Shown: positions 59,981 through 64,000 of the stretch, in pieces
How positions within the stretch are numbered: the first letter of the stretch is position 1
How the letters are laid out: each line of letters begins with the position of its first letter
Assembly (NCBI GenBank): GCA_022709385.1
Contig: JAKLIX010000005.1
Coordinates: 160,648-224,647, forward strand
Origin: Bacteroidota bacterium
GTDB lineage: Bacteria; Bacteroidota; Bacteroidia; Bacteroidales; CAIXZF01
Direction: 5' to 3'
Length of the DNA stretch: 64,000 nt
Translations under genes and position numbers: made by a program
The notes under the pieces: model-generated
Seen by the model: the letters and a program-made list of their open reading frames with translations, nothing else
Databases searched by the model: none
What the model was told of the DNA's origin: nothing

Positions 59981-60850
59981 ATGGATAAGATAAAATACAT
60001 ACTAATTTTTATTCTATCGCTTGGATTTGTAATCTGTAAAGCAGACAACCCAAGACAGAATTGGAAATTTAAAAGTAAAAATGGATTGTATGTTCTGAAA
60101 ATAAGTGAATCAAAAACTGATACAATTACAGATGAGCATGGAACTTATCAGATTTATCGAGAATTAAAATGGGGTCTTTACAATTCTATTACTAAAAAAC
60201 TTAAATACGAGATACCAGGTCCGATTTCAGAGAGAACTGCCTATATCTCGTGCAGTGGAAAATATGTTATTGTCATAAATGACTGGCCACCAGAACAAGC
60301 CGATGATTCGTTATTCCTGATTTTAATCTTTAAGCAAGGCGAGTTGATTAAAAGTTACAAACTCTCTGATTTGTTGGACTGTGGATTCAACATTTCATCT
60401 TCTGTTGGTCATTTTAATTGGACTTGGGGGAAAGTTAAAGTTCGATTTGCTAGTAAGCGGATTGACTTCCAAACTACTGAATTTGTGGTTTATAAAATCA
60501 GTATCAACAACGGCAAGATTATGAATAACCAGAGAAACTCTAAAATAACCGATGATTCAATTCTTGCTTATGGAAAAGTATTCGGAGAAGGGGATGGAAC
60601 ATATAGATTAGTAACTTGCCATCGTGTATACGGACAAGTTGATAGCACTGGGATTGTTAGATTTAAATCCGACTATAAATTTCATGGAGGTTGGTATTAC
60701 ACCGTTTTGATTGATAATGGACAGGAAATAAGAATAAAACAAGGACTTCATGACTTGCATGATTTGAAGTTAAATTCCTGTACATTTGAGTTTGAGAAAC
60801 TTGATATTAAACCTAAACAGATAGGATTTGGAAACATTAACTGCCACTAA
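59981..60850 (+). CDS. Exported protein of unknown function
   Basis: Not recognised. The 289-residue product has a signal peptide (about 1-20) and a beta-rich mature part without repeats or catalytic motifs that I can see. The first part (FKSKNGLYVLKISES) resembles beta-propeller-like or lipoprotein-like periplasmic proteins only vaguely. It is AT-rich and lies between an attC-like palindrome and a group II intron remnant, suggesting a mobile cassette gene. Confidence 0.6.
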   Translation: MDKIKYILIFILSLGFVICKADNPRQNWKFKSKNGLYVLKISESKTDTITDEHGTYQIYRELKWGLYNSITKKLKYEIPGPISERTAYISCSGKYVIVINDWPPEQADDSLFLILIFKQGELIKSYKLSDLLDCGFNISSSVGHFNWTWGKVKVRFASKRIDFQTTEFVVYKISINNGKIMNNQRNSKITDDSILAYGKVFGEGDGTYRLVTCHRVYGQVDSTGIVRFKSDYKFHGGWYYTVLIDNGQEIRIKQGLHDLHDLKLNSCTFEFEKLDIKPKQIGFGNINCH

Positions 60851-60862
60851 TCGAGTAGACAT

Positions 60863-60931
60863 CCCCGCCAGCCGTAGCTGACGGGGAGCGCCTCTCACAC
60901 CACCGTGCGTACGGGTCATGTACACGGCGGT
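60863..60931 (-). mobile_element. Group II intron remnant (domain V/VI-like hairpins)
   Basis: On the minus strand ACCGCCGTG pairs with CACGGTGGT around GTACATGACCCGTACG, as in a group II intron domain V. About a dozen bases later CCCCGTCAGC pairs with GCTGGCGGGG around TACG, as in domain VI. The stretch CACGGTGGTGTGAGAGG is characteristic of the end of bacterial group II introns. No reverse transcriptase or other intron part is nearby, so only a fragment remains. Confidence 0.5.
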
Positions 60932-60966
60932 TCAAACATCATCCTCGCATTTTAAGATAGTATACT

Positions 60967-61006
60967 CATACTAAACAGCTTTGCAGATGCAAACCTGTCA
61001 AGTATG
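60967..61006. repeat. Palindromic repeat, copy 2
   Basis: Nested inverted repeat: CATACT, AA, ACAG, C, TTTGC, AGAT, GCAAA, C, CTGT, CA, AGTATG. The core and right arm match the sequence at 39725-39760. Confidence 0.65.
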
Positions 61007-61128
61007 AATTAAGATTCTTTATACCGATGACTCTGGATACACTTTTTTTACATTCCAGTGCTCTTTCGGTAACAAATTTGTATTTTTGGTCCTTTTCAAC
61101 AACTTACAACAAGATATGCAAAAGTAAA

Positions 61129-61683
61129 ATGAAAACAACGAAGCTAATCGTCTTAGGACTGATGTTGTGTATTATAGGAAAAATCCAAGCACAGGAGAAA
61201 TACTTAGGCCTTTATACTGGCATAAGTTTTTATAATATGACTGACATTCATGGTGAGGATGCATTAAAGAACGATGGTCTGATTGGATTAAGAGCTGAAT
61301 ATCATCCCAATAAGGCAATATTTTCAGTTGTAGGGAGTGTCCAATATCTTACTGAAAATAAATACGTCCAGGTCCCATTGACGATAAATTTCCTGATAGG
61401 AAATACATTCAAATTTAAAATAATTGGTGGTGTGATTCCCACAATTCGAGTAAATACTGTAGCTCCAAATAAATCATTCGTAATTGGCGGACAACTTGGG
61501 ATAGGTATTGAATATAAAATTAGTGATAATTATGTTTTGTTTTCTGATTTAGTAGGTTACGCAATCCCAGGATTAGAATACACTCCTTCTCATTCAGGGG
61601 GTGAAGACATTGCGCGGGAAAGCGAAGGACTTGCGTGTATTAGCATTGGAGTAAAGTATTTGATAAAAACGATTAATCAATAA
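61129..61683 (+). CDS. Small outer-membrane beta-barrel-like protein
   Basis: A 184-residue exported protein with a signal peptide (1-21, ending KIQAQ) and regularly spaced Gly and aromatic residues that suggest eight to ten amphipathic strands, as in porin-like/OmpW-type families. It ends in GVKYLIKTINQ without a strong C-terminal aromatic. It is in the AT-rich island. The start at 61129 is the first ATG that opens a signal peptide; TATTTTTG at 61081-61088 may be its -7 box. Confidence 0.6.
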   Translation: MKTTKLIVLGLMLCIIGKIQAQEKYLGLYTGISFYNMTDIHGEDALKNDGLIGLRAEYHPNKAIFSVVGSVQYLTENKYVQVPLTINFLIGNTFKFKIIGGVIPTIRVNTVAPNKSFVIGGQLGIGIEYKISDNYVLFSDLVGYAIPGLEYTPSHSGGEDIARESEGLACISIGVKYLIKTINQ

Positions 61684-61696
61684 TAAAATACCTGTG

Positions 61697-61820
61697 TATA
61701 ACGAGCCTGCAAGCTCAAGGCGGGGATAATCGGTTGCTAAACATTGTAAGTACTTCGAAACATGATTTGTAAACTTAACTTCCAACCACTAAAACCTGCC
61801 CTTCGGCTGCAGGCCAAACG
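61697..61820. repeat. attC-like palindrome 2
   Basis: GCCTGCA (from 61705) is repeated inverted as TGCAGGC near 61808-61814, with an inner GGTTG/CAACC pair (61732-61736 and 61783-61787), giving a long imperfect hairpin. It begins with TATAAC. Less regular than palindrome 1. Confidence 0.35.
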
Positions 61821-61851
61821 TGAATCCACATAAAAATAAATTTTTATTATC

Positions 61852-62460
61852 ATGAAAAGTTTAAATGATTATTCAAAATGGGCTTTAAACCATACATGGA
61901 TAATATTATTTAGCTATTTTATCAGCATGATTGTCTTATTATTTATTCATGACGCGTTTGGATTCTCAATGGCTGATGACGGAACATATTTATCAAATGC
62001 CGTGATGCACATAGGCAGTGGTTTTGTGTTGGCGCTAGGTACCGGAATTATGCAAAGAGAATTATTAAAAAAACATATCCGGATATCCTCTTTCTGGGTA
62101 GTGTCGTTAATTATCGGGTTCGTAGTTGCCGAAATAACAGCCGGAATTGTTTTATGGAAACTGGAGATTTACAGGGGACTGATTAACATCTTTAATACGG
62201 ATGTTCATTTCCCGGAATCTTTGATTTTTGCATTAGCAGGATTAATTGCGGGCATCATTCAGTTCAGATTATTAAAACCATACTACAACAATAGGTTTTA
62301 TTGGATAATTGCAAGCGCAATGGGCTGGGCTTTATTAATTTTATCAACATATATTAGTCCCTTTGCTTTAATTTTAGGAGCGATGTTGTATGGAGCTATC
62401 ACTGGATTAGCTTTTTACAGAATAATGGAATCGAAGGCTCCAGATGAAAACATGACTTAA
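61852..62460 (+). CDS. Polytopic membrane protein of unknown function
   Basis: Not recognised. The 202-residue product has about six transmembrane helices (near 17-36, 50-65, 78-102, 120-137, 148-163 and 165-185) with short loops and no obvious catalytic motif. AT-rich island gene, preceded by an attC-like palindrome. Confidence 0.6.
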   Translation: MKSLNDYSKWALNHTWIILFSYFISMIVLLFIHDAFGFSMADDGTYLSNAVMHIGSGFVLALGTGIMQRELLKKHIRISSFWVVSLIIGFVVAEITAGIVLWKLEIYRGLINIFNTDVHFPESLIFALAGLIAGIIQFRLLKPYYNNRFYWIIASAMGWALLILSTYISPFALILGAMLYGAITGLAFYRIMESKAPDENMT

Positions 62461-62614
62461 CAACACCTATGCCCAATAGCCTGTTAAAGAACAACTTGAA
62501 ATGGCAGTGTCCCGCAGAAAATTGGCAGTTGTTGATCGTGATGAAGCATGTATGACGTGCTACTGAGCAGAGCTGCAGAACGTTGCGTATAATTAAAATG
62601 AAAACACCGACATC

Positions 62615-64000
62615 ATGAAAGTATTGCTTACCGGTGCAACAGGATATATTGGAAAAAGAATATTACCTATCTTAATTGAAAGAGGTTACGATATAATATG
62701 TTGTGTCAGAGACAAAAATAAATTTTACGTTGAAGAATCGATTAAAGACAGGATTCAAGTAATCGAAACAGACTTAATCAAAAAAGAAACCCTTCATGCT
62801 ATTCCTAAAGATATTGATTTTGCCTATTATCTGGTACATTCAATGTCAACTTCAAAAAACTATAGCGAATTAGAAAAGCAATCTTCAATTAACTTCAGGG
62901 AAGCCATCAATAAAACTAATGCCAGGCAAGTAATATATTTAAGCGGAATAGTAAACTCAGAGACTTTATCAAAACATCTAAATTCAAGGAAAAATGTAGA
63001 AATGGAGTTAAGTAAAGGAAGATTTGCGCTCACAACGCTGCGGGCGGGAATCATCATTGGTTCGGGAAGTGCCTCTTTCGAAATTATTCGCGATTTGGTA
63101 GAGAAGTTACCAATAATGATTGCCCCAAAATGGTTAAATACTAAATGTCAACCAATTGGGATTTCCGATGTCATTGATATATTAACAGGCATATTGGGAA
63201 ATGAAAAGTCATACAACAACAGTTATGATATTGCTGGTGATGAAATATTAACCTACAGGGAAATGTTGTTAAAATTTGCCGAAGTACGTGGGCTTAAAAG
63301 GATTATTTGGACGGTTCCTGTAATGTCACCAAAAATATCATCATACTGGTTGTATTTTATTACATCTACATCATACAAACTTGCTATCTCTTTGGTTGAT
63401 AGCATGAAAACAGAAGTGATTGCAAAAGAGAATGAAATCAATAAGCTACTTCAAATTAAACCACTATCATATAAAGAATGTATTCAAAAGGCTTTTAACA
63501 AAATTGAACAAAACGAGATTGTTTCAAGCTGGAAAGATTCAACCATAAGCGGCAGATTAGATTACAGAATATCGGATTACATTAAAGTACCCGAATTTGG
63601 CTGTTTTAAGGATGTTCGGCGAAGAGAAGTCAAAGATACGGAAGAGTGCATAGAGAGAATCTGGAAAATTGGAGGTGAGACGGGTTGGTACTATGCTAAT
63701 TGGTTATGGAAACTCAGAGGGTTACTTGATAAGTTTTCAGGTGGAGTAGGTTTAAAACGAGGAAGAACGAATCTTAAACAACTTCATGCCGGAGATACGC
63801 TTGATTTTTGGCGAGTTATTTATGCCAACAAAAATGAGAAACGTTTGATTCTATTTGCAGAAATGAAATTACCAGGAGAGGCTTGGTTAGAATTTAAAAT
63901 ACAGGATAATATTCTGATTCAAACTGCTTCATTCAGACCCTTAGGATTAAAAGGAAGGCTATACTGGTATTTAATATTACCATTTCACGGATTCATATTT
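62615..64000 (+). CDS. NAD(P)-binding SDR-type protein with DUF2867-like C-terminal region, 3'-truncated
   Basis: The frame is open to the window edge (462 codons), so the C-terminus is missing. The Rossmann glycine motif TGATGYIGKR (residues 6-15) is followed by an atypical SDR/NmrA-like domain (about 1-290). From about 340 to the edge is a region with WYYANWLWKLRG, LDFWRV and RPLGLKGRLYWY, typical of the DUF2867 domain found C-terminal to this Rossmann type. The product is probably an oxidoreductase-like protein; the substrate is unknown. The ATG at 62615 is chosen because it opens the Rossmann strand; an ATG at 62598 in another frame stops after six codons. Confidence 0.82.
   Translation, partial: MKVLLTGATGYIGKRILPILIERGYDIICCVRDKNKFYVEESIKDRIQVIETDLIKKETLHAIPKDIDFAYYLVHSMSTSKNYSELEKQSSINFREAINKTNARQVIYLSGIVNSETLSKHLNSRKNVEMELSKGRFALTTLRAGIIIGSGSASFEIIRDLVEKLPIMIAPKWLNTKCQPIGISDVIDILTGILGNEKSYNNSYDIAGDEILTYREMLLKFAEVRGLKRIIWTVPVMSPKISSYWLYFITSTSYKLAISLVDSMKTEVIAKENEINKLLQIKPLSYKECIQKAFNKIEQNEIVSSWKDSTISGRLDYRISDYIKVPEFGCFKDVRRREVKDTEECIERIWKIGGETGWYYANWLWKLRGLLDKFSGGVGLKRGRTNLKQLHAGDTLDFWRVIYANKNEKRLILFAEMKLPGEAWLEFKIQDNILIQTASFRPLGLKGRLYWYLILPFHGFIF

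Noticed and set aside
62461..62614. Third attC-like palindrome
   Set aside because: Only short inverted repeats (ACAACT/AGTTGT) are present; arms too short and no boundary motifs.
62598..62618. Six-codon leader frame before the SDR gene
   Set aside because: Too short and without a stalling motif; likely chance.

Overview
The window looks like a chromosomal segment of a Bacteroidetes (Bacteroidales-type) bacterium. The evidence is a large TonB-dependent receptor, several secreted proteins with type IX secretion (T9SS) C-terminal tails, PorV-like and DUF3098/DUF3108/DUF3109 family proteins, an ATP synthase cluster ending at atpG without atpD/atpC, and repeated matches to the Bacteroidetes promoter pattern (TTG, about 20 nt, TAnnTTTG) instead of Shine-Dalgarno sites. 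All family names are read from the protein sequences by eye; no database search was possible.

From the left edge to about 56.9 kb the DNA is GC-rich, densely packed core genome. It opens with the end of pgi, then tadA, a small DUF2892 membrane protein, and two DUF3857 proteins, the second a degenerate transglutaminase. Next come a beta-propeller lipoprotein with dnaG, and a three-gene operon of TonB-dependent receptor, giant T9SS cargo and PorV-like protein. greA and a HIT protein follow, then ruvC divergent from a flippase-like protein and a glycosyltransferase. Housekeeping genes continue with queA-ispD, an ftsX-DUF3098-uppP-truB operon and leuS. A minus-strand operon (membrane protein, AraC/GyrI regulator, GH97 glycosidase, esterase) precedes a C10 peptidase and a second T9SS protein that is a paralogue of the giant cargo. 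A DUF3108-alpha-2-macroglobulin-DUF3109 operon, ferritin, atpB-E-F-H-A-G and a coiled-coil/propeller secretion operon complete this part.

At about 56.9 kb the character changes. A 163-bp tract of degenerate octamers (CATTCNNG) begins directly after a stop codon, and from about 57.1 kb the DNA is AT-rich with different codon use. This right-hand island carries an EcoRI-type adenine methyltransferase overlapping a DUF262-HNH nuclease, with a small third gene. It continues with attC-like palindromes, a likely group II intron remnant, a small palindromic repeat that also occurs at 39.7 kb, three short genes of unknown role, and an NAD(P)-binding protein cut by the window edge. It reads as horizontally acquired DNA with a candidate restriction or defence module.

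The items most worth a second look are: the methyltransferase/DUF262-HNH/small-protein cassette; a 78-bp element shared by the 5' regions of ferritin and the DUF2892 gene; the paralogous T9SS cargo pair, one copy of which sits in a TonB receptor-PorV operon; a hairpin sitting on the predicted start of the greA transcript; and the cluster of palindromes and intron remnant in the island. I saw no rRNA, tRNA, CRISPR array or complete insertion sequence.
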